In this document: positions 22,758-31,033 of the stretch, piece by piece
Layout: the number at the start of each line of letters is the position of its first letter
How positions within the stretch are numbered: position 1 is the stretch's first letter
Source: Nocardioides salarius
GTDB taxonomy: Bacteria > Actinomycetota > Actinomycetes > Propionibacteriales > Nocardioidaceae
Length of the DNA stretch: 64,000 nucleotides
Assembly (NCBI RefSeq): GCF_016907435.1
Contig: NZ_JAFBBZ010000001.1
Span: forward strand, 4,402,001 to 4,466,000
Reading direction: 5' to 3'
Made by a program: the position numbers and the translations under genes
Notes under the pieces: model-generated
Databases searched by the model: none
What the model saw: only the letters and a program-made list of their open reading frames with translations
What the model was told of the DNA's origin: nothing

Positions 22758-23860
22758 CGCGTGACCTTCTCCATCTGGCCCTGCACCGTCTCGACGAGCT
22801 CGGTCCACGACTTCTTGAACTTGTCGACGCCCTCGGTCTCGAGAGCCAGGATGACGTCGTTCCAGTCGACGCCCACGTCGCGGATCCGCTCGATGGTCGC
22901 GCCGGCCTCGTCGGCGGTGCCGGTGACCTGGTCGCCCTGCACGTCGGCGTGGTCGGCGACGGCCTCGAGGGTCTTCTCCGGCATCGTGTTGACCGTGTCG
23001 GCGACCACGAGGCCGGTGACGTACATGGTGTCGGAGTAGTCGGGGTTCTTGACCCCGGTGGAGGCCCACAGCGGCCGCTGCGGGTTGGCTCCGGCCGCGG
23101 CCAGGCGCTGCCACCGCTCGCTGGCGACGACCTCCTCGTACGCCGCGTAGGCCAGGCGCGCGTTGGCGACCGCGGCCTTGCCGCGCAGCTCGAGCGCCTC
23201 GTCGGTGCCGATCGCCTCCAGCCGCTTGTCGACCTCGGAGTCGACGCGCGAGACGAAGAAGGAGGCGACCGAGTCGATGGTGGACAGGTCGATGCCGGCC
23301 TCGTGGGCCCGCTCGAGCCCGGCGAGGTAGGCCTCCATCACGTCCTGGTAGCGGGTGATGCCGAAGATCAGGGTCACGTTGACGCTGATGCCCTCCGAGA
23401 TCGCCGTGGTGATCGCCGGCAGCCCCTCGAGCGTGGCCGGGATCTTGATCAGCACGTTGGAGCGGTCCACGGCCTTCCACAGCGCCCGGGCCGAGGCCAT
23501 GGTGCCCTCGGTGTCGTTGGCCAGGTCGGGCTCGACCTCGATCGAGACCTTGCCGTCGTGCTTGGTGGCCTGGGCGGTCGGCTCGAGCACGTCGCACGCG
23601 TTGCGCACGTCCTCGGTGGTGAGCTCGAGGATCACCTCGTCGACGTCCTTGCCGTCGGCGACCAGGCGTCGTACCTGCTCGTCGTAGCGCTCGCCGTCGG
23701 CGATGGCGCCGGCGAAGATGGTCGGGTTGGTGGTCACGCCGACGACGTGCTTGGCGGCCACCAGCTCGGCCAGGTTGCCGGTCTCGATGCGCTCGCGGGA
23801 GAGGTCGTCGAGCCAGATGGAGACACCGGCGTCGGACAGGTCCTTCAGATGGTCACTCAT
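22754..23860 (-). CDS. tal: transaldolase
   Basis: Non-oxidative pentose phosphate enzyme (368 aa) moving a three-carbon dihydroxyacetone unit. Visible: N-terminal GVSIWLDDLSRERIETGNL, VVGVTTNPTIFAGAI, the Schiff-base lysine in NVLIKIPATLEGLPAI (about 137-152), and FFVSRVDSEVDKRL. The length and motifs match the actinobacterial TalB-type enzyme. ATG 23860 with AGGAGGAAC upstream. 52 bp separate it from tkt. Confidence 0.95.
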   Translation of the reverse strand: MSDHLKDLSDAGVSIWLDDLSRERIETGNLAELVAAKHVVGVTTNPTIFAGAIADGERYDEQVRRLVADGKDVDEVILELTTEDVRNACDVLEPTAQATKHDGKVSIEVEPDLANDTEGTMASARALWKAVDRSNVLIKIPATLEGLPAITTAISEGISVNVTLIFGITRYQDVMEAYLAGLERAHEAGIDLSTIDSVASFFVSRVDSEVDKRLEAIGTDEALELRGKAAVANARLAYAAYEEVVASERWQRLAAAGANPQRPLWASTGVKNPDYSDTMYVTGLVVADTVNTMPEKTLEAVADHADVQGDQVTGTADEAGATIERIRDVGVDWNDVILALETEGVDKFKKSWTELVETVQGQMEKVTR

Positions 23861-23912
23861 GTGTTCCTCCTGGTGTGCGGTGCTGTCTGGGCGGGGTACG
23901 GCGGCGTGCGGC

Positions 23913-26009
23913 TCAGCCGGCGGCGGACAGGGAGTCCTTGGCCGCGTCGACGACGGCCTGGGTCGTGATGCCGTACTCGGTGTAGATGCGTGCGTACTCG
24001 GCGGAGGCGCCGTAGGTCTCGATGGAGACGATGCGGCCCTGGTCGCCGACGACCTCGCGCCAGCCGAGCGCCACGCCGGCCTCGACGGCCACGCGGGCCT
24101 TGACGGTGGCGGGCAGCACGCGCTGGCGGTAGGCCTCCTCCTGGGCGTCGAACCACTCGCGGCACGGCATGGACACGACGCGGGCGCGCACGCCCTGCTC
24201 GGCCAGCGTGGCGCGGGCCTCGACGGCCAGCTGCAGCTCGGAGCCGGTGCCGACGAGGATCACGTCGGGCTCGCCGCCCTCGGCGTCGACCAGCACGTAG
24301 CCGCCGCGGTGCACCTCGGAGGTGTCGGCGAAGCCGTCCTCGCCACGCGGGAAGACCGGCAGGTTCTGGCGCGAGAGCGCGAGACCGGCCGGACGGTCGG
24401 TGGTGCGCATGATGTGCGCCCAGCAGGCGGCGACCTCGTTGGCGTCACCGGGGCGGACCACGTCGAGCCCGGGGATGGCACGCAGCGCGGCCAGGTGCTC
24501 GATCGGCTGGTGGGTCGGTCCGTCCTCGCCGAGCCCGATCGAGTCGTGGGTCCACACGTAGGTGACCGGCAGGCCCATCAGGGCCGCCAGGCGCACGGCG
24601 GGGCGCATGTAGTCGGAGAACGTCAGGAAGGTGCCGCCGAAGACACGGGTGCCGCCGTGCAGGGCGATGCCGTTCATGATCGAGCCCATCGCGTGCTCGC
24701 GGATGCCGAAGTGCAGCACGCGGCCGGCGTACGGGTCGCCCTTCCAGGAGTCCGTGGAGCGCTCGGCGGGGATGAAGGACGGGGCGTCCTCGATGGTGGT
24801 GTTGTTGGAGCCGGCGAGGTCGGCCGAGCCGCCCCACATCTCCGGCACCTTCGCCGCGATGGCGTTGATGACCGCGCCGGAGGCCTTGCGGGTGGCGACG
24901 TCCTTGCCGGCGGGGAAGGAGGGCAGGTCGGCGTCCCAGCCGTCGGGCAGGCTGCGGGTGCGCATCCGCTCGAAGACGGCCGCCCCCTCGGGGTTGGCCT
25001 CGGCCCAGGCGCGGAAGTCCTGCTCCCAGGCGTCCTGGGCGGCCTTGCCGCGCTCGACGGCGCCGCGGGTGTGCTCCAGGACGCCCGCCTTGAGCTGGAA
25101 GACCTGCTCGGGGTCGAAGCCGAGCAGCTCCTTGGTGGCCGCGACCTCCTCGGCGCCCAGGGCCGAGCCGTGCGAGGCCCCGGTGTTGCGCGCGTTGGGG
25201 GCGGGCCAGGCGATGATCGTCTTGAGCACGATGAAGCTGGGCTTGTCGGTGACGGTCTCGGCGGCCGCGATCGCGTCGTGCAGCTCCTGGACGTCCTCGA
25301 CGTAGTCGTTGCCGCCGTTGGTCCAGTCGACGGTCTGCACGTGCCAGCCGTACGCCTCGTAGCGCGCCGCCACGTCCTCGCTCAGGGCGATGTCGGTGTC
25401 GTCCTCGATCGAGATCTGGTTGGCGTCGTAGATGACCGTGAGGTTGCCGAGGTTCTGCACCGCGGCCAGGGCGGAGGCCTCGGCACTGACGCCCTCCTCG
25501 ATGTCGCCGTCGCTGCAGATCGCGAAGACGCGGTGGTCGAAGACCGAGGCGCCGTCGCCGGCCGCGGGGTCGAGCAGGCCGCGCTCGCGGCGGGCGGCCA
25601 TCGCCATGCCCACGGCGTTGGCGACGCCCTGGCCGAGCGGGCCGGTGGTGGTCTCCACACCGGGGGTGTGGCCGTGCTCCGGGTGACCCGGGGTCTTCGA
25701 GCCCCACTGGCGCAACGCCTGCAGGTCCTCGATCTCCAGGCCCCAGCCTCCGAGGAAGAGCTGGGTGTAGAGGGTGATGGAGCTGTGGCCGGCGGAGAGC
25801 ACGAACCGGTCGCGACCGGCCCAGTCGGGGTCGGCGGGGTTGTGCCGCATCACCTTCTGGAAGAGCAGGTACGCCGCCGGCGCGAGGCTCATGGCCGTGC
25901 CGGGGTGCCCGTTGCCGGCCTTCTCGACGGAGTCCATGGCCAGCACGCGGGCAGTGTCCACGGCGAGCTGGTCGGTGTCGGTCCACTCGAGGGAGGCGGG
26001 AGAGGTCAC
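23913..26009 (-). CDS. tkt: transketolase
   Basis: Thiamine-diphosphate enzyme (698 aa) transferring two-carbon units in the pentose phosphate pathway. Motifs: EKAGNGHPGTAMSLAP near residue 30, ICSDGDIEEG (ThDP-binding region) near 155, and THDSIGLGEDGPTHQPIEHL near 480. The GTG at 26009 is chosen because GGAAGGAA lies 5 nt upstream and the protein starts at the usual point; the frame is open to 26069. First gene of the tkt-tal-pgi-pgl unit, divergent from ctaB. Confidence 0.96.
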   Translation of the reverse strand: MTSPASLEWTDTDQLAVDTARVLAMDSVEKAGNGHPGTAMSLAPAAYLLFQKVMRHNPADPDWAGRDRFVLSAGHSSITLYTQLFLGGWGLEIEDLQALRQWGSKTPGHPEHGHTPGVETTTGPLGQGVANAVGMAMAARRERGLLDPAAGDGASVFDHRVFAICSDGDIEEGVSAEASALAAVQNLGNLTVIYDANQISIEDDTDIALSEDVAARYEAYGWHVQTVDWTNGGNDYVEDVQELHDAIAAAETVTDKPSFIVLKTIIAWPAPNARNTGASHGSALGAEEVAATKELLGFDPEQVFQLKAGVLEHTRGAVERGKAAQDAWEQDFRAWAEANPEGAAVFERMRTRSLPDGWDADLPSFPAGKDVATRKASGAVINAIAAKVPEMWGGSADLAGSNNTTIEDAPSFIPAERSTDSWKGDPYAGRVLHFGIREHAMGSIMNGIALHGGTRVFGGTFLTFSDYMRPAVRLAALMGLPVTYVWTHDSIGLGEDGPTHQPIEHLAALRAIPGLDVVRPGDANEVAACWAHIMRTTDRPAGLALSRQNLPVFPRGEDGFADTSEVHRGGYVLVDAEGGEPDVILVGTGSELQLAVEARATLAEQGVRARVVSMPCREWFDAQEEAYRQRVLPATVKARVAVEAGVALGWREVVGDQGRIVSIETYGASAEYARIYTEYGITTQAVVDAAKDSLSAAG

Positions 26010-26107
26010 GGGGTTCCTTCCGGGGCTGACTGAAGTCCTATTTCGGGGGCCACGGGGTCCAACAGACATCGGGCCCAGGCGATTCCGAGCCTACCGATGA
26101 CGGGCAG

Positions 26108-26113
26108 TAGACT
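26108..26113 (+). promoter_or_regulatory. -10 element for ctaB
   Basis: TAGACT 48 nt before the ctaB GTG, in the 152-bp divergent gap with tkt. No convincing -10 for tkt was found in the same gap. Confidence 0.4.
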
Positions 26114-26161
26114 CTCATCCGCACCACCTCACCTCACCCGTCTGCACATCGAGGACCCTTC

Positions 26162-27124
26162 GTGACCCACGCCGGCCAGTCGGCCGCTGACGCCCTGCAC
26201 GACGACGCGACGGCGAGCGGAGGTCCCGGCCCCGCCCGGTTCCGTGACGTGGTGGCGGCGTACGTGGGGCTGACGAAGCCGCGGGTCATCGAGCTGCTGC
26301 TGCTGACCACGGTGCCGGTGATGTTCTTCGCCGCTCGCGGCGTCCCGCCCCTGGGCCTGGTGCTGGCCACCGTCGTGGGCGGCACCTTCTCGGCCGGCTC
26401 GGCGTCGGTCTTCAACTGCGTCTACGACCGTGACATCGACGAGCAGATGCGGCGCACCCGACGACGGGCGCTGCCGCGCCACATCGTCAGCGCCCGCGCC
26501 GCCATGGTCTTCGGCCTGGTGCTGGGCGTGGCCTCGGTCGTGGTGCTCTACGTGTGGGTCAACCCGCTGTCGGCGCTGCTCGCCGTCGCCGCCGAGGCCT
26601 TCTACGTCTTCGGCTACACGATGGTGCTCAAGCGGCGCACCACCCAGAACATCGTGTGGGGCGGCCTCGCCGGCTGCTTCCCGGCCCTGATCGGCTGGAC
26701 GGCCGTGACCGGCGAGCTGGCCTGGACCCCCGTGGTGCTCTTCATGGTCGTCTTCTTCTGGACGCCGCCGCACACCTGGGCGCTGGCGCTGCGCTACCGC
26801 GAGGACTACGCCAACGTCGACGTGCCGATGCTGCCCGTCGTCGCCCCGGCCCGCGAGGTCGGGCGCCAGATCGTCCTGTACTCGTGGGTGATGGTCGCCA
26901 CCTCGCTGCTGCTGTGGCCGGTGGCCGGAACCGGTCCGGTCTACCCGGTCGTGGCGACCGTGCTGGGCGCGGTCTTCCTGGTGGAGGCGCACCGCATGTG
27001 GGGGCGCACCAAGTCCGCCGACGACCTGGCCACCATCCAGCCGATGCGGCTCTTCCACTCCTCCAACCTCTACCTCTCCCTCCTCTTCGTCGCCGTCGCC
27101 CTCGACCCCCTGCTGCTCGGCTGA
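26162..27124 (+). CDS. ctaB: protoheme IX farnesyltransferase (heme O synthase)
   Basis: Integral membrane prenyltransferase (320 aa) that adds a farnesyl group to heme B, the first step to heme A for aa3 cytochrome oxidase. UbiA-family motifs: N-x-x-x-D-x-x-x-D as NCVYDRDID (about 84-92), RTRRRALP, and VVFFWTPPHTWALALRYREDY in the second conserved loop. About nine transmembrane helices. Divergent from tkt as in mycobacteria. Its partner ctaA is 430 bp away on the other strand. Confidence 0.95.
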   Translation: MTHAGQSAADALHDDATASGGPGPARFRDVVAAYVGLTKPRVIELLLLTTVPVMFFAARGVPPLGLVLATVVGGTFSAGSASVFNCVYDRDIDEQMRRTRRRALPRHIVSARAAMVFGLVLGVASVVVLYVWVNPLSALLAVAAEAFYVFGYTMVLKRRTTQNIVWGGLAGCFPALIGWTAVTGELAWTPVVLFMVVFFWTPPHTWALALRYREDYANVDVPMLPVVAPAREVGRQIVLYSWVMVATSLLLWPVAGTGPVYPVVATVLGAVFLVEAHRMWGRTKSADDLATIQPMRLFHSSNLYLSLLFVAVALDPLLLG

Positions 27125-27154
27125 GCGGCCGCGGCGTACGGCGGCCGCGGCGTC

Positions 27155-27278
27155 GGTCGAGCAGTGACGAGCGCCAGCGAGGAGCGTCGTCGAGACCGGG
27201 TGAGTGATCCGCTCGCCGTACGCCGGGTGGTCGCTGGGTCTCGGCGTCGCTCGAGCCTTCGGCCCTCGCTGCTCGACC
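27155..27278. repeat. 124-bp intergenic inverted-repeat element, copy 1
   Basis: Starts GGTCGAGCAGTGACGAGCGC and ends CCCTCGCTGCTCGACC. The two ends are imperfect inverted complements (about 44 bp at 27155-27198 against 27238-27278, each edged by GAGACC/GGTCTCGGCG). Copy 2 at 27369-27492 has the same length and near-identical arms. No protein is encoded, so this resembles a MITE or REP-type dispersed element. Confidence 0.8.
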
Positions 27279-27368
27279 AACGGGTGCTCGCGGCGTGTGG
27301 AGTGGTCACAGACGACGCTGCCAGGGGCTGAGTGCCTGTCGCTTGTGACCACTGCGGCGGTGGTCGTT

Positions 27369-27492
27369 GGTCGAGCAGTGACGAGCGCCAGCGAGGAGCG
27401 TCGCCGAGACCGGGTGAGGTGCCCGCGTGCCGTACGCCGGGTGGTCGCTGGGTCTCGGCGTCGCTCGAGCCTTCGGCCCTCGCTGCTCGACC
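27369..27492. repeat. 124-bp intergenic inverted-repeat element, copy 2
   Basis: Direct repeat of 27155-27278: same outer arms and same inner CGTACGCCGGGTGGTCGCTG block (27431-27450), with a few substitutions mostly at the centre-left. Confidence 0.8.
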
Positions 27493-27552
27493 TACGGCGG
27501 CGGCCTTGCTGCTCGACCAACGGCGGTGGCCCCGCTGCTCGACCTACGAGGC

Positions 27553-28416
27553 TCAGGGGTGGCGCACGCGCAGGAGGGTCCAGGTGACGCTGGCGGAGAG
27601 GATGGCGGCGCCGAGGAGGTGCAGGCCGACGAGCAGGACCGGCAGGTCGGTGAAGTACTGCACGAAGCCGATCAGGCCCTGCCCGAGCTCGATGCCGAGC
27701 AGGACCAGCGCCGCCTGCACCGCGGGGCGGGGGGCGCGCTGGACGAGCAGGGTCACGACGAGCCCGACGGTCAGGCCCAGCAGCAGGAAGACCGCGTCGG
27801 CGTGCAGCTGGCTCCACTGGGCCGGGTCGAGGCCGTTGCGCTCGGTGGCGGCGTCGCCGGCGTGCGGTCCGGCACCGGTGACGATCGTGCCGAGGTAGAA
27901 GACGACCCAGGCGGTGGCGAGCACGCCCCAGGCCAGCGCCACGGCGGGTCCGCGGGCGGGAGGCACCGGTCGGTCGAGGACCTGCAGGAAGCGGACGGAG
28001 AGCGCGACCAGGCCCAGCGACAGCAGCAGGTGCAGCGAGACGATCCAGGAGTTCAGCTCGGTCAGCACGGTGATGCCGCCGATGACGGCCTGCGCCGGGA
28101 TACCGAGCCCGAGCACCACGGAGAGGCGCACCAGGTCGCGTCGGCGGGTGCGCAGCGCCGCCACGAAGAGCAGCACGGCCACGGCGACCAGCACGAAGGT
28201 CAGCAGCCGGTTGCCGAACTCGATCGCGGAGTGGAACTCGAGCTCGCCGTGCGGCCGGAACGACTCGTCGGTGCACCGCGGCCAGGTCGGGCAGCCGAGC
28301 CCCGAGCCGGTCAGGCGCACCGCGCCGCCGGTCACCACGATGCCGATGTTGGCGACCACCGAGGCCCAGCCGGCCCAGCGTGCCTGCCGCAGGCGGATGG
28401 TGTGCACGTCTGGCAC
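27553..28416 (-). CDS. ctaA: heme A synthase (CtaA/Cox15)
   Basis: Membrane hydroxylase converting heme O to heme A (about 287 aa, eight transmembrane helices). Heme-ligand and loop motifs: VTGGAVRLTGSGLGCPTWPR near the N terminus, EFGNRLLTF, SLHLLLSLG and QLHADAVFLLLG, LHLLGAAIL. The cysteine in GLGCPTWPRC is the conserved external pair. Start uncertain: GTG 28416 has GGGAG 8 nt upstream, but GTG 28425 (GTGA overlap) and 28431 are in frame. It follows an ABC exporter pair, the same neighbourhood as mycobacterial Rv1456c-1458c. Confidence 0.92.
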   Translation of the reverse strand: MPDVHTIRLRQARWAGWASVVANIGIVVTGGAVRLTGSGLGCPTWPRCTDESFRPHGELEFHSAIEFGNRLLTFVLVAVAVLLFVAALRTRRRDLVRLSVVLGLGIPAQAVIGGITVLTELNSWIVSLHLLLSLGLVALSVRFLQVLDRPVPPARGPAVALAWGVLATAWVVFYLGTIVTGAGPHAGDAATERNGLDPAQWSQLHADAVFLLLGLTVGLVVTLLVQRAPRPAVQAALVLLGIELGQGLIGFVQYFTDLPVLLVGLHLLGAAILSASVTWTLLRVRHP

Positions 28417-28421
28417 GGTCC

Positions 28422-29207
28422 TCACTCCCACTTGAAGGTGCGGGCGGTCAGCACGGTGCCCAGGGCCGCCCAGCCCGCGAGCACCGCCAGGGGCAGCAGC
28501 GCCACCTGGCCGTCGATCAGGGCGTCCCGCATCCCGCCGCCCAGCGCCCCCGAGGGCAGCCAGCGCACCACCTCGCCGAAGCCGCCGTACGCCGTCGCGG
28601 GCAGCACGACCGCGCCGCCGGCGAGCAGCAGGAGGTAGACGAGGTTGGCCGCGGCCAGCGTGGCCTCGGCGCGCAGCACCCCCGCGACGAAGAGGCCCAG
28701 CGCCGCGAAGGCGGCGGTGCCGAGCGCCGCGGTGGCCACGGCTCCGGCCACGGCAGCGGCCGAGGCCGCGGGCGACCAGCCGAGCAGCAGGGCCACGCCG
28801 CCGACGACGACGAGCTGCAGCAGCTCGACCAGCAGCAGCGCCAGCACCTTGCCGGCCAGCAGGCCGGTGCGGGGCAGGGGAGAGGAGCCGAGACGCTTGA
28901 TGACCCCGTAGCGACGCTCGAAGCCGGTGGCGATGGCCAACGACGTGAACGCCGTCGACATCACCGCGAGGGCGAGCACGCCCGGGGTGAAGACGTCGAC
29001 GGGACGACCGTCGAGGTCGAGGCCGACGCGGGCGGAGCCGGCGACGGCGCCGACGAGCACGATGACCGGGATCACCACGGCGAGCAGCAGCTGCTCGCCG
29101 TTGCGCAGCATCAACCGGGCCTCCATCCGGGCCTGGGCCACCACCTGCCGGTGCAGCGGCGCGCCGCCGGGGCGCGGGGTGAAGGTGCCGTTCGCGACCG
29201 CGCTCAC
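28422..29207 (-). CDS. ABC-2 type transporter permease
   Basis: Membrane half of an exporter (261 aa) with about six transmembrane helices: LLAVVIPVIVLVGAVAG (about 41-57), VLALAVMSTAFTSLAI, VELLQLVVVGGVALLLG, a long Ala-rich helix and a final LPLAVLAGWAALGTVL. Start GTG 29207 overlaps the ATPase stop (GTGA). The conserved position beside ctaA/ctaB and sufR in actinobacteria hints at a respiratory or cofactor role, but the substrate is unknown. Confidence 0.85.
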   Translation of the reverse strand: MSAVANGTFTPRPGGAPLHRQVVAQARMEARLMLRNGEQLLLAVVIPVIVLVGAVAGSARVGLDLDGRPVDVFTPGVLALAVMSTAFTSLAIATGFERRYGVIKRLGSSPLPRTGLLAGKVLALLLVELLQLVVVGGVALLLGWSPAASAAAVAGAVATAALGTAAFAALGLFVAGVLRAEATLAAANLVYLLLLAGGAVVLPATAYGGFGEVVRWLPSGALGGGMRDALIDGQVALLPLAVLAGWAALGTVLTARTFKWE

Positions 29208-30169
29208 GAGGCGTGCTCCTCGAGCTCGCGACCGGTCAGCTGCAGGAAGACGTCCTCGAGGCTGCGGGTGCCCAGGGTCAGCGACTCGGGCAGCACGCCC
29301 TGCTCCTCGCACCACCGCGAGACGCGGGCCAGGGTGGAGGCGTCGGCGGGGCCGGTGACCAGCAGGCTCAGCGAGTCGAGCAGGGTCACGCTGGTGCCGG
29401 GGCCGAGCGCGGCGGTCAGCGACTCGGGCGCACCCGGCGGGAACGGGCGGGTCACGACCAGCCGGATCGTCGAGACGCTCCCGCCCCGGGTCAGCTCGAG
29501 CGGCGAGCCCGACGCGATCAGCCGGCCGTGGTCGATGATGTGCACGGTGTCGGCCAGGCGCTCGGCCTCGTCCATGTAGTGCGTGGTGAGCACGACGGTC
29601 ACCCCGTCGCCGCGCAGCTCCTCCAGCAGCTCCCACGTCGTACGCCGCGCCTGCGGGTCCATGCCTGCGGTCGGCTCGTCGACGAAGACGATCTCGGGGC
29701 GCCCGACCAGCGCCATCGCGAGGCCGAGGCGCTGCTGCTGGCCGCCGGAGAGCCGGCGGTAGGGGGTCCGGCCGCACTCGGCCAGGCCGAGCCGCTCGAC
29801 CAGCAGGTCGTGGTCGACGGGGTGGGCGTGCAACGCCGCGACGTGGCGCAGCATCTCCTCGGCCCGCACCCCGCTCCAGGCACCGCCGCCCTGCAGCATC
29901 ACGCCGATGCGCGGCAGCAGCTCGCGGCGCTCGCGGACGGGGTCGAGGCCCAGCACCCGCACCCGCCCCTCCTGGGGCCGCCGGTAGCCCTCGCAGGTCT
30001 CGAGCGTCGTGGTCTTGCCGGCGCCGTTGGGGCCCAGGACCGCGGTGATCGATCCGCGCGCGACCTGCAGCGACAGGTCGTCGACGGCCGTCTTGCCGGC
30101 GTACCGCATCGCCAGTCCCTCGATCGCCACGGCAGGGGCGTCGGCGTGACGCGCGGGGTTCGGTGGCAC
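29204..30169 (-). CDS. ABC transporter ATP-binding protein
   Basis: ATPase half of the exporter (321 aa). Walker A LGPNGAGKTT (about 45-54), signature LSGGQQQRLG (about 145), Walker B IVFVDEPTAGMD, H-loop TTHYMDEAERL. A C-terminal extension of about 90 residues matches the drug/polysaccharide exporter type. GTG start at 30169. Coupled to the permease by a GTGA overlap. Confidence 0.9.
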   Translation of the reverse strand: MPPNPARHADAPAVAIEGLAMRYAGKTAVDDLSLQVARGSITAVLGPNGAGKTTTLETCEGYRRPQEGRVRVLGLDPVRERRELLPRIGVMLQGGGAWSGVRAEEMLRHVAALHAHPVDHDLLVERLGLAECGRTPYRRLSGGQQQRLGLAMALVGRPEIVFVDEPTAGMDPQARRTTWELLEELRGDGVTVVLTTHYMDEAERLADTVHIIDHGRLIASGSPLELTRGGSVSTIRLVVTRPFPPGAPESLTAALGPGTSVTLLDSLSLLVTGPADASTLARVSRWCEEQGVLPESLTLGTRSLEDVFLQLTGRELEEHAS

Positions 30170-30212
30170 CCCAGAAGTGTAGGGAGGGCGCGGGAGTCGC
30201 CTGGTGCACCCC

Positions 30213-30218
30213 TAGGCT
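30213..30218 (+). promoter_or_regulatory. -10 element, leaderless spacing
   Basis: TAGGCT ends 8 nt before the GTG at 30226. Confidence 0.45.
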
Positions 30219-30225
30219 GAGCGGC

Positions 30226-30594
30226 GTGAACGTGTGGCTCATGGCTCTGGTGCTGGTGCTGACCGGGGTCGCCGTGGTGGCCACCGTCGTGATGCTCGTG
30301 CGTGACGAGTCCCCGCCGGGCGACCCCTACTTCCTGCTGCTCGGACTGCTGCTGGTGGTGCTCCTGGTGCAGGCCGTGGTGGGCCTGGTGGCCCTGGCCG
30401 GCACCGAGGCCGACGTCGACGGGCCCACGTTCGTGGCCTACCTGCTCACCGCCGTGCTCGTGGTGCCGGTGGGCGCGGCGCTGGCGCTGGTCGAGCGCAG
30501 CCGGTGGGGCACGCTGGTGCTGCTGGTCGCACTGCTGACCGTGGCCGCCATGCAGGTGCGCCTCGACTCGCTGTGGGCCGGCGCGGGTGCCTGA
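30226..30594 (+). CDS. small membrane protein, unknown function
   Basis: A 122-aa protein with four hydrophobic segments: MALVLVLTGVAVVATVVMLV, YFLLLGLLLVVLLVQAVVGL, a central VAYLLTAVLVVPVGAALAL and LVLLVALLTVAAM. Four-helix membrane protein with no recognised motif. GTG 30226 chosen for the -10 at 30213; a longer frame from 30163 overlaps the divergent ABC gene. Its last codons overlap the next gene by 8 bp. Confidence 0.7.
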   Translation: MNVWLMALVLVLTGVAVVATVVMLVRDESPPGDPYFLLLGLLLVVLLVQAVVGLVALAGTEADVDGPTFVAYLLTAVLVVPVGAALALVERSRWGTLVLLVALLTVAAMQVRLDSLWAGAGA

Positions 30595-30985
30595 GCTCGC
30601 CAGCGGCCCCGGGCGCGTGCTCGTGGCCGTGTACGGCGTCCTGGGCGTCGCCGCGACCGGCCGCTCGGCCGTGCAGCTGCTCGGGCGGCCCGAGGAGGCG
30701 CCGCTGGCCTACTCGCTCTCGCTCCTGGCCGCCGTGCTCTACCTCGTCGCCACCGCCAGCCTGCTGCGCAGCACGCCGCGTGCGCGGCGCGTCGGCCTCG
30801 TCGCCTGCTCGGTCGAGGCGGTGGGGGTGGTCGTGGTCGGGGTGCTCTCCTACACGGCGAGCGACCTGTTCCCCGACAAGACGGTCTGGTCGCACTTCGG
30901 CCAGGGCTACGCCTTCCTGCCCCTGGTGCTGCCCTTCCTCGGCCTGGCGTGGCTGAGACGCACGTCACCCTCCGCCGCGGGGTAA
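30587..30985 (+). CDS. small membrane protein, unknown function
   Basis: A 132-aa protein with about four transmembrane helices (VLVAVYGVLGVAATG, AYSLSLLAAVLYLVATASLL, VGLVACSVEAVGVVVVGVL, AFLPLVLPFLGLAWL). The GTG at 30587 overlaps the previous stop by 8 bp, so the two membrane proteins are likely co-translated. It ends just before the sufR promoter region. No function assigned. Confidence 0.7.
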   Translation: MPELASGPGRVLVAVYGVLGVAATGRSAVQLLGRPEEAPLAYSLSLLAAVLYLVATASLLRSTPRARRVGLVACSVEAVGVVVVGVLSYTASDLFPDKTVWSHFGQGYAFLPLVLPFLGLAWLRRTSPSAAG

Positions 30986-31001
30986 GGGTGGCCTTGCTTG
31001 A
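30983..31001 (+). promoter_or_regulatory. possible iron box (IdeR/DtxR-like) upstream of sufR
   Basis: TAAGGGTGGCCTTGCTTGA matches the DtxR/IdeR 19-mer TTAGGTTAGCCTAACCTAA at 12 of 19 positions, including the AGG...GCCT centre. It overlaps the stop of the previous gene and lies 33 bp before sufR. Such a match can occur by chance, so this is a weak call. Confidence 0.25.
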
Positions 31002-31033
31002 AGGGCCCGGAGCAATAACGGCACACTGATGTT

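Larger units (their letters stand above)
27125..27552. other. 428-bp gap between convergent ctaB and ctaA, no gene, repeat-rich
   Basis: No plausible coding frame. It holds two copies of a 124-bp inverted-repeat element (27155-27278 and 27369-27492) with about 90 bp between, and extra short 'ctgctcgacc' fragments near 27507-27542. Base composition is as high-GC as the genes around it. Confidence 0.8.

Noticed and set aside
27332..27898. Open frames crossing the ctaB-ctaA gap
   Set aside because: They read through the 124-bp repeats and into the opposite strand of ctaA; no start site or domain supports them.
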